From Actinomycetota bacterium (GTDB lineage Bacteria > Actinomycetota > Actinomycetes > S36-B12 > UBA5976), in NCBI GenBank assembly GCA_009698575.1, contig WLPX01000009.1, positions 1-62,987 on the forward strand: a stretch of 62,987 bases of DNA, written 5' to 3'. Below the pieces are notes generated by a model. The model saw only the letters and a list, made by a program, of their open reading frames with translations, was not told where the DNA came from and ran no database searches. The translations under genes and the position numbers were made by a program. Positions 44,938 to 53,665 of this stretch are shown here, piece by piece (positions within the stretch are counted from its first letter, which is position 1; every line of letters begins with the position of its first letter).

Positions 44938-47321
44938 CGATTGTCTAGAGCAAGTGAGGCTAGTGCTGCATTAACAATTGCCCCAGATGACAAGTCATTC
45001 ATGTTGTAAAGGTCTTTTACTGTTCCAGATTGACCGAACGAATCTACGCCTAGTGAAACGCAAGGTACGCCGATTGCTGAACCCATCCATGCCATGGCAT
45101 GACTGGATGCGTCTTGGATCGTAACGATTGGCGCGCGATCACCAATGACTGACCATAATGGGCCTGGCAAACTTGGCGCCGAAGCCGTGCGAACCGCTTG
45201 ACGTAACGTCCGTTGCCATGAGCCATACCAGCGATCGGCGCTAGTTACATCTACTACGTGTGCGGCCACGCCTTCGCTGCAAAGTTCGGCTGCAGCTGCA
45301 AGCACTTCTGGCATCACTGCCCCGGATGCAACTAGATGCACCATCGGAACTCGATCACCATCATCTGCGCCGCGTAATTCTGGGAACTGCTCAAAGGCAT
45401 CAAATAGCCGGTATCCGCCACTTAATACTTGTCGGCGAAGTACTGCATCGCCGATCCGCTTTCGAGCAGCCTCAAACGGTGCCTGATCTAGCGGGCGGGT
45501 AGTTAAACGGAAATAGAAGGCACCATCGTCGTATGGCGCAGCAGTTTTTAACTCAGATGGTCCAGCTGCTACTCGAGTGATGGCATCAGCCAACATCCAG
45601 CTAAGCGCCGTGCCATAAGTTGGCTCGATGAAAGTTACTCCTGGCAGCTCCATACCAATTGAAGCAGTGATCGTGGATTGATGAGCGCCGCCCTCAGGAG
45701 CTAACGTCACACCACTTGGCGTTCCCGCAATAATGAATCGAGCTGCCGAGTAGGTGCCATAAATAAAGGCGTCCAAGCCACGACATACAAATGGGTCATA
45801 AACCGTGCCAATCGGAATCAGTGGTTGATCTGATAAGTCCCAAGAAAGTCCCAACTGGCCAAGCAGTAAGAACAAGTTCATTTCGCTAATGCCTAGCTCA
45901 ATGTGTTGACCCGTTGGACCTTCAGCCCACTTAAGCATCGGATCTTCGTTCCAAGCGCGACGTTCTTCGGGCGAGTAAATTCCGTTTCGATTAATGAACC
46001 CAGCTAAGTTCGTGGAGGTTGCCACATCCGGAGCTGTAGTAACCAGGTATTTATTGATTTCTTCAATGCGCGATAAGTCAACGAGTACACGGCCAAAAGC
46101 TTCCTGCGTACTTAGCGGTTTTGTTCCGGTTGCAATTTCAGGTGCTGGAACGTTTAACTCGACACCCTTTTGAATTGGTCCACGGTGTAAATCGTGACGG
46201 CGTTGGGCAGCTAGAACTCCGGCTGGACTTTGGGGTTCAAAATCCGACCATTCATTCGAAGGTGTCAGTCCTAACTCGCCGCGGAAAGTATCAATTTGAT
46301 CGCCGGAAAGTAATGCAGAGTGGTTGCGTGGGTTGCCAGCCATTGGCAAACCCCAACCCTTAATTGTGTAGGCGAAAACCACACTCGGGCGATCAGTTAC
46401 TGCGTCACATAAGTCAAAAGCATCGCGCAAACTATCTAAGTTGTGTCCACCAAGATCAGTCACTAGTTCGTAAAGTTCTGCGTCATTAAGTTCACTTACT
46501 GACATACCAACTTCGGCAGGCGCACCTTCAAGGAATCGTTCCCGCAATTCTTTGCCGCGAAAACCAAACAAGGATTGGTACTGTTCATTCGCCATGGCAT
46601 CAATCCAGGCTTCAAGTTCTTTGCCAAAGGCTTGCGCAAATTTGGTTTGCAACTTCTTGCCGTATTTAACTTCAACTACGTGCCAACCGGCTGCTTCGAA
46701 TTGGGCTCGCCATTGCTGAATTCGGATACCCGGGATAACGCGATCTAGAGACTGGCGATTGAAGTCAACTACCCACATAACATTGCCAAGTTCAGTAGTT
46801 GCTGGATCTGCAACTGCTTCCCACACATTGCCTTCATCTAATTCTGCATCACCAATTAGCGCGATGAATCGGGAATGTGGTCGTTCTCCAAAGTGCGAAT
46901 CAACGTAGCGACGAGTTGCAGCTGCAAATAGTGGAGCTGCTGCGCCTAAGCCAACTGAGCCAGTAGAAAAATCTGGAGCGTCTGGATCTTTAGTTCGGGA
47001 TGGATAAGACTGCAATCCACCGAACTCGCGAAGTCGCTTTAAGTAACTTTCATCCAAGTTACCGAGTAAATATTGAATGGCGTGAAAAACTGGAGATGCA
47101 TGAGGCTTAACACTTACTCGATCCGGTCCATCTAGATGATCAAAATACAGCGCAGTCATTATTGATGTAAGTGATGCACTGGAAGCTTGGTGGCCACCAA
47201 CTTTCACATCATCTTTTAGTTCACGCTCGCGATTGGCGAAGTCAACCATCCGCACGGCAAGCCAGAGAACACGACGTTGAATTTCATCCAACATGTCGGT
47301 ATCTACCCGCTGTTTACTCAT
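44934..47321 (-). CDS. Transketolase/AceE-like TPP-dependent enzyme
   Basis: A 795-residue protein with a transketolase-type N domain (G-G-H-Q-A-S-S-A-S near residue 42), a TPP motif G-D-A-E-L-D-E-G-N-V-W-E-A followed by V-V-D-F-N (about 155-189), a central pyrimidine-binding domain (residues about 400-600, I-E-L-G-I-S-E-M-N) and a transketolase C domain. It resembles homodimeric pyruvate dehydrogenase E1 (AceE) but is about 90 residues shorter. It may be a 2-oxoacid dehydrogenase E1 or a transketolase; no E2 or E3 gene is nearby. It is coupled to the MFS and EamA genes by 4-base overlaps. Confidence 0.75.
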   Translation of the reverse strand: MSKQRVDTDMLDEIQRRVLWLAVRMVDFANRERELKDDVKVGGHQASSASLTSIMTALYFDHLDGPDRVSVKPHASPVFHAIQYLLGNLDESYLKRLREFGGLQSYPSRTKDPDAPDFSTGSVGLGAAAPLFAAATRRYVDSHFGERPHSRFIALIGDAELDEGNVWEAVADPATTELGNVMWVVDFNRQSLDRVIPGIRIQQWRAQFEAAGWHVVEVKYGKKLQTKFAQAFGKELEAWIDAMANEQYQSLFGFRGKELRERFLEGAPAEVGMSVSELNDAELYELVTDLGGHNLDSLRDAFDLCDAVTDRPSVVFAYTIKGWGLPMAGNPRNHSALLSGDQIDTFRGELGLTPSNEWSDFEPQSPAGVLAAQRRHDLHRGPIQKGVELNVPAPEIATGTKPLSTQEAFGRVLVDLSRIEEINKYLVTTAPDVATSTNLAGFINRNGIYSPEERRAWNEDPMLKWAEGPTGQHIELGISEMNLFLLLGQLGLSWDLSDQPLIPIGTVYDPFVCRGLDAFIYGTYSAARFIIAGTPSGVTLAPEGGAHQSTITASIGMELPGVTFIEPTYGTALSWMLADAITRVAAGPSELKTAAPYDDGAFYFRLTTRPLDQAPFEAARKRIGDAVLRRQVLSGGYRLFDAFEQFPELRGADDGDRVPMVHLVASGAVMPEVLAAAAELCSEGVAAHVVDVTSADRWYGSWQRTLRQAVRTASAPSLPGPLWSVIGDRAPIVTIQDASSHAMAWMGSAIGVPCVSLGVDSFGQSGTVKDLYNMNDLSSGAIVNAALASLALDNR

Positions 47322-48517
47322 GCTGATTCCTTTACCTGAACCGTTGCCCTGTCAAAAATCTTCAGTGACACTGCAGCCATTACTGAGCATATCGCCATAA
47401 CGGTCCAGGCTGCCTGCCAACTGAAGGATTCAACGATCTGGGACATGATGATCGGCGATAGTCCACCAGCGGCAAAAATAAAGCTATGCAGTACGCCTTG
47501 GGTGAAGCCAACTCGCTCCGGTGGGACTGCTACCACTGCGGTTGTAAACAGTAGGCCATTCCAACCCATAGCTGAGATGCCAGCTAAGAAAAGCAGTGGG
47601 ACCACAATTGCATACTGCTCAAGAACGGCACACAGTAAAAGCAAAGTTGCCCCAAGTAGCGCGATTATGATTTGGAACTTAACGCGCTGGGTTGGGTAAC
47701 GATCGCTGATAACTCCCAATCGAATTCGCAGTGGAATCACGAATGCCATCATCAGCGCATATAGTTGACCAGCATGAGTCGGCGTCCAACCCCTGCTACT
47801 ACTTAAGTACAAAGTTAAGAGAGCGACGATTCCTAGTTGCGTGAGGCAAAAGAATGCCGCTGCAATCAAGATTGGTAAAAGTCTGCGCCAATTTACTGGT
47901 GGCAAATTCTCAGCTTTTAGTCGAGGCGGTTCGGGCAAGCCGGCGGGCGCAAATATTACGAACAGTCCCCCGATAATTATTAGTCCGGCAAGTGCATAAA
48001 GTGCAGCGCTCAAGCCATGTGCGACCGCTATTCCCGTTAGTACGATGCCACCAATCACACCACCAACTGGAACTGCGGCCTGGCGTGTGGAAAGCGCAAA
48101 CCCAATGTTTCCTAAATGAACGAAGTTACGCGCCAGGCCTTTTGTCATGGCAACCGTAGGTGAAGCCATCATGATGCCAGCAAAAATCAAAGTGAAATGC
48201 GCGACTTGGGATGCCTTGAAGTAAGCGGCAACTGCAAAACAGGTAGCTGTGCCAACCAGGCCAATTAGTGCAACTAGTCGATCATCGATTCGATCAGCTA
48301 AGTTTCCCCAGAAAATAACAGCAACTGCAGTGCCTAAGCTGATTGTGCCAAGCAGTAGCCCTACACCAGAAGTTGTCAGGTTAAATGTGCTGGCCAGAAT
48401 TGGCCCAAGTGCAGGTAGTCCTTGTTGCGCAGTTGAAACTGCGAGTTGAGCGGCAATTGCCGCGGCTAAAATTCCAAGCGCATCGCGGCGAAGTTTCTCC
48501 GGCGATGGATTTGTCAT
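47318..48517 (-). CDS. MFS transporter
   Basis: A 399-residue major-facilitator protein with twelve predicted membrane segments. The inter-helix 2-3 loop G-N-L-A-D-R-I-D-D-R and the later R-L-G-V-I-S-D-R-Y match the family. The ATG at 48517 is chosen because AAGG lies 5 bases before it; an in-frame start at 48547 would fall inside the acyl-CoA dehydrogenase gene. The substrate is unknown; context (CoA and keto-acid chemistry) suggests an organic acid. Confidence 0.85.
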   Translation of the reverse strand: MTNPSPEKLRRDALGILAAAIAAQLAVSTAQQGLPALGPILASTFNLTTSGVGLLLGTISLGTAVAVIFWGNLADRIDDRLVALIGLVGTATCFAVAAYFKASQVAHFTLIFAGIMMASPTVAMTKGLARNFVHLGNIGFALSTRQAAVPVGGVIGGIVLTGIAVAHGLSAALYALAGLIIIGGLFVIFAPAGLPEPPRLKAENLPPVNWRRLLPILIAAAFFCLTQLGIVALLTLYLSSSRGWTPTHAGQLYALMMAFVIPLRIRLGVISDRYPTQRVKFQIIIALLGATLLLLCAVLEQYAIVVPLLFLAGISAMGWNGLLFTTAVVAVPPERVGFTQGVLHSFIFAAGGLSPIIMSQIVESFSWQAAWTVMAICSVMAAVSLKIFDRATVQVKESA

Positions 48518-48533
48518 TTTAACCTTGGTCTTT

Positions 48534-49694
48534 CTAGCGTGAAGCAAGTGTGTGACGTGACATCACAATGCGCTGAACTTGATTGGTGCCTTCATAAATC
48601 TGAGTGATCTTGGCATCGCGCATCATTCGCTCAACTGGATAGTCTCGGGTAAAACCATATCCACCTAGGAGTTGCACGGCATCTGTGGTAATTTCCATCG
48701 CAACATCGGATGCAAAGCACTTACTGGCAGCGCCAAAGAAAGTTAAATCAGCATCGCCACGCTCGCTACGAGCAGCTGCAGCATAAGTGAGCTGTCGGGC
48801 AGCTTCAAGCTTCATTGACATGTCTGCGACCATAAATTGGATGCCCTGGAATTCAGCGATTGCCTTACCGAATTGCTTACGTTCCTTGATGTAACCTGCA
48901 GCAAAATCCAAGGCGCCTTGTGCGATGCCAACTGCTTGCGCGGCAATCGCAATGCGACTGTGATCAAGTGTGGTCATAGCAATTCCAAAACCTGCGCCTA
49001 CATCACCAATCCGACGGGTATCTGGAATCACAACATTGTCTAAATAAACTTCGCGAGTTGGCGATCCCTTGATTCCAAGTTTCTTTTCTGGCGCTCCAAA
49101 GCTGACACCTGGATCATCTTTTTTCACAATGAAAGCAGTGATGCCTCCGCGTGGGCCTTTATCTTTATCAGTGACCGCAAGCACGGTATAGATATGGCTT
49201 TCGCCCGCGTTAGTGATCCACTTTTTTGAACCGTTTAATGTCCATGAATCACCATTTGCTACCGCAGTAGTTTTCATAGCGCCGGCATCGCTACCAGCAT
49301 CAGTTTCAGAAAGGGCATAAGACCAAAGTGTCTCGCCAGATGCCAAGCCAGGCAAAAACTCTTGCTTCAACTCTTCGCTGCCACTAAAAATTACCGGTAG
49401 CGAAGCCAGTTTGTTCACACCTGGGATCAGACTGCTTGATGCGCACGCTCGAGCTACTTCTTCAACCACAATGGCAGAGGCTAAAGCATCTGCTTGCGCG
49501 CCACCGTAAGCCTCTGGCACATGTATCGCCTGCAGCTCAGCGCTCACTAACGCGTCATAGGCTTCTTGCGGGAAGCGCGCGTCCTCATCGACGATTGCTG
49601 CAAAAGGTGCAATTTTGGCATCAGCCAGAGCTCGAACCACGGACCTAAGTTCTTCATGTTCATCAGCGGTCTTGTAAAGGTCGAAACTGCTCAC
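48534..49694 (-). CDS. Acyl-CoA dehydrogenase
   Basis: A 386-residue flavoprotein with all normal family marks: S-Y-A-L-S-E-T-D-A-G-S-D, W-I-T-N-A-G, Q-F-G-K-A-I-A-E-F-Q-G-I-Q, and the catalytic glutamate in Q-I-Y-E-G-T-N-Q-V-Q near residue 369. It resembles short-chain or branched-chain acyl-CoA dehydrogenases. It starts with GTG and has AGGAG 5 bases before it. It is the first gene of the minus-strand operon that continues to 44038. Confidence 0.92.
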   Translation of the reverse strand: MSSFDLYKTADEHEELRSVVRALADAKIAPFAAIVDEDARFPQEAYDALVSAELQAIHVPEAYGGAQADALASAIVVEEVARACASSSLIPGVNKLASLPVIFSGSEELKQEFLPGLASGETLWSYALSETDAGSDAGAMKTTAVANGDSWTLNGSKKWITNAGESHIYTVLAVTDKDKGPRGGITAFIVKKDDPGVSFGAPEKKLGIKGSPTREVYLDNVVIPDTRRIGDVGAGFGIAMTTLDHSRIAIAAQAVGIAQGALDFAAGYIKERKQFGKAIAEFQGIQFMVADMSMKLEAARQLTYAAAARSERGDADLTFFGAASKCFASDVAMEITTDAVQLLGGYGFTRDYPVERMMRDAKITQIYEGTNQVQRIVMSRHTLASR

Positions 49695-49708
49695 TTTGGC
49701 TCCTGATC

Positions 49709-49721
49709 ATGCAGATTGCAT
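49709..49721. promoter_or_regulatory. Inverted repeat in the divergent region at 49.7 kb
   Basis: ATGCA-GAT-TGCAT, 15 bases upstream of the acyl-CoA dehydrogenase GTG. It is a candidate operator or part of the minus-strand promoter. Confidence 0.3.
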
Positions 49722-49800
49722 ACAATTCTGTCACTTTTCGTCCGTCAGTACCATTGAAAGCCTTAATTTAGTCAAAACCCAGCAAGGATTCTCAAATAGA

Positions 49801-49808
49801 TGTATACA
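49801..49808. promoter_or_regulatory. TGTATACA palindrome before the nine-gene operon
   Basis: TGTATACA, a perfect 8-base palindrome, lies 32 bases before the ATG at 49840. A near copy (GCATACAA) occurs at 49718-49725 beside the divergent gene. Such sites are common for GntR-type regulators, but no regulator gene is adjacent. The rest of 49695-49839 holds no gene. Confidence 0.3.
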
Positions 49809-49839
49809 AGAAGTGGGAATTTTGCCGTTTGGAGGGCAC

Positions 49840-50463
49840 ATGACAGATTCATTCGAAAACGCTGGTTACGGGCAAGGTCAAGTTGGCTGGGGCACCAGAC
49901 CTGCCATCATTGCCGTTGACTTTCAGATGTCATTTTGCGATCCAAAGTTTGCACTAGGCCGAAGTGAGCATGCCCAGCGTGCGATCAAAAATGCTGCGCG
50001 ACTTTTCCCAGCTGCCCGCGCAGCTGGAATTCCGATTATCCACACTGCTGTTGCCTGGTCTACTGACACAGAGTTCGCGCGCTGGAAAGTTCCAGCCCTA
50101 CGTGACATTCATCCAGGATCTTACGAAGCGCAAATTCATCCAGACCTTTGGGATGACAGCGATGTTTACATCCTGAAGCGCTTTCCATCAGCATTCTTTG
50201 GTACTGACATGAGCAGTATTCTCACCACGAATGCGATTGACACAGTGCTCGTGACCGGAGTTACAACATCTGGTTGTGTTCGAGCCACGATTGTTGACTC
50301 GTTCTCGCATGGTTTCCGCACGATTGCAATTGATGATGCTTGTGGGGATCAAGATGCTGGCCCACATGATGCAAACATGCAAGATGTTGGTCGACGTTAC
50401 GCAGATGTCATCCAAACTGATGAAGCAATTGCAAAGATCAAAGCACTGAGTGTAATTAATTAA
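49840..50463 (+). CDS. Isochorismatase-family amidohydrolase (N-carbamoylsarcosine amidase-like)
   Basis: A 207-residue cysteine hydrolase. The triad residues are visible: D26 in V-D-F-Q, K in I-L-K-R-F-P, and the nucleophile cysteine in T-T-S-G-C-V-R-A-T. That cysteine motif plus D-S-F-S-H-G-F-R is typical of N-carbamoylsarcosine amidase and maleamate amidohydrolase. The ATG at 49840 with GGAGG 4 bases upstream is chosen over an in-frame start at 49696. It is the first gene of a nine-gene operon. Sarcosine release would suit the sox genes, but amide hydrolysis in a pyridine pathway is equally possible. Confidence 0.8.
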   Translation: MTDSFENAGYGQGQVGWGTRPAIIAVDFQMSFCDPKFALGRSEHAQRAIKNAARLFPAARAAGIPIIHTAVAWSTDTEFARWKVPALRDIHPGSYEAQIHPDLWDDSDVYILKRFPSAFFGTDMSSILTTNAIDTVLVTGVTTSGCVRATIVDSFSHGFRTIAIDDACGDQDAGPHDANMQDVGRRYADVIQTDEAIAKIKALSVIN

Positions 50464-50466
50464 CTA

Positions 50467-51021
50467 ATGACTCAGCGCGTGGCTTGTTTCACAGGCAGAT
50501 TCCAGCCCTTCCACCTACAGCACTTGGAAGTTCTGTCCGCCTTAAGCCACAACTTTGAACGCATCATCATCGGGATAACTAATCCTGATCTTGAGAATTT
50601 GCAAGAACATGGTGCAAGTTCGCATCGGCACACAGATTCAGCAAATCCGTTTTCGTATGAATCGCGTGTGAATATAATCAAGGCCTCGATCGCTGGGCTA
50701 CATCGTTCTGAATTAATCAAGGCAGACATTGAAATCATCCCGCTTGATTTAACGGTTCCAGAATCTTGGAGTGTTCCACCTGAAACCGTATTTGCACTTC
50801 GCATTTTTAGTCCTTGGGAAGCAAGTAAGTTAACGCTTTTTACCGAACAAGGATTTGAAACTCTGGCGCTTCCAGCTCCGGCAAGCAAGTTGTCTGCAAC
50901 CGATATTCGCCAATCGCTGGTAGCCAATGATGCAAGCTGGAAATTAGCTGTCTCGCCCGAAGCAATTACTACTATTCAACGCGAATGGGATAGCGCTAAT
51001 TCCATGAAGGCGAGCGCTTAA
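50467..51021 (+). CDS. Nucleotidyltransferase of the NMN adenylyltransferase type
   Basis: A 184-residue protein with the nucleotidyltransferase fold. The N-terminal G-R-F-Q-P-F-H-L-Q-H-L is the G-x-F-x-P-x-H-x-G/x-H motif, with a histidine pair binding ATP phosphate, and S-A-T-D-I-R-Q-S-L near 145 is the matching I-S-x-T-x-I-R. Length and motifs resemble archaeal-type NadM. It could make NAD or activate another phosphate compound with ATP or CTP. It starts 3 bases after the amidohydrolase gene and ends directly before the phosphoglycerate mutase-like gene. Confidence 0.75.
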   Translation: MTQRVACFTGRFQPFHLQHLEVLSALSHNFERIIIGITNPDLENLQEHGASSHRHTDSANPFSYESRVNIIKASIAGLHRSELIKADIEIIPLDLTVPESWSVPPETVFALRIFSPWEASKLTLFTEQGFETLALPAPASKLSATDIRQSLVANDASWKLAVSPEAITTIQREWDSANSMKASA

Positions 51022-52398
51022 GTGAAGCCAGCACCGATGTGGGATGACCGGACTCCCATGATTTTGATTACCTTCGACGGACTCGGCGATCGACCAAGTG
51101 CGGAATTGAATAATCTAACGCCACTGGAAGCAGCGATCACACCAAATCTGGATGAACTAACTCGAATCGGAGTTTCCGGTATTCATCAGCCATTTGGACC
51201 AGGCCGGGCAACTTCAAGTGAGCGCAGTCACTGGGCGATGTTTGGTCAGACCCAAACTTTTCCTGGCCGAGCTTTACTCGAAGCAACCGGCATGGGAATT
51301 GAAATTCCTGTTGGGCGACCACATTTTCACCTATCGCTGCGTCCGGCAGTACTTAAAGGTGGGCAACTTCAAACCGTAGGCAGAGTTGGTAATGACGATG
51401 CAAGTGACTGCATCGAACTCTTTGATGCACTTCGTGTAATGCCACATGAATTGAACCCAGTGCTTCACCCACTTCGCAATGGTGAGTGCATCCTGGAATC
51501 AGCAGTTATCTCGTCACATGAAATCAGCGACAGCGACCCGCTTTTCGGTCATCTTCATCCAGTCTTGCGACCATTGCCGCTGGATTCAGCCCTTGATCAA
51601 GATTCAGCTAACTACTCAGCTGAACTTGTAAGTAGTTGGATAAATTCAGCTGTTGCATTGTTGCTTGCTCATCCAATTAATAAAGCGCGCGCATCAGATG
51701 GAAAACCGCATCTAATTGCTCCGGTAACAAAGTGGGCCAGCTTGAGAAAAGAGTTCAAGACTTTCGAACAGTCCACTGGACTAACAGGTGCTGCGGTTAC
51801 TAGTTCGGCGCTTTATCGAGGCCTTGCTGAAGTTCTAGGAATGACACAAACTCACATTCCAAGTGATCTTGACAATGTCCAAGCAGACTTTGAATCTCGG
51901 CTCTTGGCTGGCATCACACTTAGTAAAACTCATTCTTTTGTTCACATTCATACCAAGGCAACGGATGAAGCCGGCCACACCAAGCAACCAAAACTTAAGC
52001 GAGACGTCATTGAAAGCTTGGATCGCGCTTGCCAACAGCTTCTAAACATTGCGAAGGCAACCACGATTGTTATTACTGGAGATCACGCAACACCATCTAC
52101 GGGCGGGGTAATGCACTCTGCCCATCCCACTTCTTTTATCTTGGCCGGTCCGCACGTTCATCCTGATGAAGTTGATACGTGCGGCGAACGCTTCCACAAT
52201 GCAGGAGAACTCGGCGCGGTAAGAGCGAAAGATATTTTGCCACTAATGTCGCATTTCTCACATCGGGCAAGTTTCAAGGGGCATGCAACAGGACCTTCCG
52301 AAACAATAGCCTTACCTGATAACCCCGTTGTTCTAGATTTCTCGGAAACAGCAAACGAAAATCAAGTCACCCAAGTAAACCGAACAGGAATCAAATGA
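51022..52398 (+). CDS. Divergent ApgM-type cofactor-independent phosphoglycerate mutase homologue
   Basis: A 458-residue alkaline-phosphatase-superfamily metalloenzyme. The N terminus (T-F-D-G-L-G-D-R-P, T-P-L-E-A-A, T-P-N-L-D) and C terminus (D-E-A-G-H and I-T-G-D-H-A-T-P-S with H-S-A-H-P) carry the metal-binding aspartates and histidines of ApgM. The middle differs: the catalytic serine region reads S-S-E-R-S-H-W-A-M-F-G and the substrate segment reads G-R-P-H-F-H-L-S-L instead of the usual D-x-x-R-x-N-F. A substrate other than phosphoglycerate is therefore plausible. It starts with GTG directly after the preceding stop and overlaps the next gene by 4 bases. Confidence 0.75.
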   Translation: MKPAPMWDDRTPMILITFDGLGDRPSAELNNLTPLEAAITPNLDELTRIGVSGIHQPFGPGRATSSERSHWAMFGQTQTFPGRALLEATGMGIEIPVGRPHFHLSLRPAVLKGGQLQTVGRVGNDDASDCIELFDALRVMPHELNPVLHPLRNGECILESAVISSHEISDSDPLFGHLHPVLRPLPLDSALDQDSANYSAELVSSWINSAVALLLAHPINKARASDGKPHLIAPVTKWASLRKEFKTFEQSTGLTGAAVTSSALYRGLAEVLGMTQTHIPSDLDNVQADFESRLLAGITLSKTHSFVHIHTKATDEAGHTKQPKLKRDVIESLDRACQQLLNIAKATTIVITGDHATPSTGGVMHSAHPTSFILAGPHVHPDEVDTCGERFHNAGELGAVRAKDILPLMSHFSHRASFKGHATGPSETIALPDNPVVLDFSETANENQVTQVNRTGIK

Positions 52399-53657
52399 CC
52401 AGCACCATAACATCCCCACTTGACGTAGAACTTCACATTCCGGCACATCTTGATGTCGTAATCTCTGAGGTAACAGAACTTTACGAAACTGAAGTTGCCC
52501 CACGCGAAAAAGCACTTGATCATCGCTTGAGTGACCAGTCAAAATTCCTCGATGAAAATGGTCGACTACATCAGGACATCATTGCTGCTCGCCGCGAAAT
52601 CATGGCAGCCGCAGGTGCAAAGAACATATACAGCGCTCATTTACCTGAATCTCTGGGTGGCCGAGGACTTGGGCGAGAAGACATGATTTACGTCGAAGAA
52701 AAGGTCTACGGATATGGCGTTGGCTTGAACCCCGCGTTACTTTCTTGGTCCGAAGGCGCTACTCCTCGCCTACTGCATGCCCACGCACATCAAAAAGATC
52801 AGTTCACTGATCCACTTGTAAAAGGACTTAAGACCAGCTTGCACGGTGTTACTGAAACAGGTGCGGGTTCAAATCTTTATGACATGAAAACCAACGCAGT
52901 TCGTAAAGGATCTGATTGGGTACTTAATGGGACTAAGGCTTACATCACAAACTACTTTGATGCCGATGTCGCCCAAGTTTTAGCAATCACAAACCCCGGT
53001 GGCGGACGTAAGTCATTTACTTACTTCATGTTTGACACTAAGGAATTTGCTTCAAAAGGATACAAAATCGGCAAGCTTTACCAAACTATGTTTGGCGATG
53101 GCTACACCGGCGAAATTCACTTTGAAGACATGGTGCTGCCAGAAAGCGCAGTACTTGGAGAAGTTAATGGTGGCTTTGACATTGCGGTTATGTCATTCAA
53201 CTACACCAGAATGCGCCGGGCCGGCATGTGTTCAGGATGGAATAAGTACCTGATTGAAAAGACACTCGAGCGCGTAAAGACTCGCATCGTTGGCGGAGAA
53301 CCACTAGGCGCAAAGCAAGGCATCCAGTGGATGATCGCTGACATGTATCTTGATTGGCAGCAAACTCGTTCACTTTCACTAGATGTGGCACGTGCCATTG
53401 ATACTCCTGGACCTTGGTGGAATTTGCCTCGTCCAAGTGATGAAGTGCGCAGAATTTGCGCGCTAAAGCTCAGCAACGATGAGTCGTTCTATCGAGTTGC
53501 AGATCGGGCACTACAGATTCACGGTGGCTCCGGGGTGCTGCGAGATACTGACATCAACAAGCTATTTCAAATTGCACGTAACCTACGCATTCCAGGCGGT
53601 ACTGACGAAGTACAGCGCACTACTATCGCCGAAACTCTCGGCTTACGATTCAACTAG
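52395..53657 (+). CDS. Acyl-CoA dehydrogenase-like flavoprotein lacking the catalytic glutamate
   Basis: A 420-residue protein with the acyl-CoA dehydrogenase fold: G-V-T-E-T-G-A-G-S-N, Y-I-T-N-Y-F and H-G-G-S-G-V-L-R-D-T. Where family members have I-Y-E-G-T, this one has I-P-G-G-T-D-E-V-Q, so the usual base (Glu376 position) is glycine. The alternative glutamate before the helix-G arginine (E-R in isovaleryl-CoA dehydrogenase) is threonine (Y-T-R-M). It may use another base or catalyse another reaction. Coupled to the ApgM-like gene by ATGA; MmgE/PrpD follows 8 bases later. Confidence 0.85.
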   Translation: MTSTITSPLDVELHIPAHLDVVISEVTELYETEVAPREKALDHRLSDQSKFLDENGRLHQDIIAARREIMAAAGAKNIYSAHLPESLGGRGLGREDMIYVEEKVYGYGVGLNPALLSWSEGATPRLLHAHAHQKDQFTDPLVKGLKTSLHGVTETGAGSNLYDMKTNAVRKGSDWVLNGTKAYITNYFDADVAQVLAITNPGGGRKSFTYFMFDTKEFASKGYKIGKLYQTMFGDGYTGEIHFEDMVLPESAVLGEVNGGFDIAVMSFNYTRMRRAGMCSGWNKYLIEKTLERVKTRIVGGEPLGAKQGIQWMIADMYLDWQQTRSLSLDVARAIDTPGPWWNLPRPSDEVRRICALKLSNDESFYRVADRALQIHGGSGVLRDTDINKLFQIARNLRIPGGTDEVQRTTIAETLGLRFN

Positions 53658-53665
53658 GAGTAACC

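Noticed and set aside
49696..49839. Longer N terminus for the isochorismatase-family protein
   Set aside because: The extra 48 residues look non-coding, and GGAGG stands just before the ATG at 49840.
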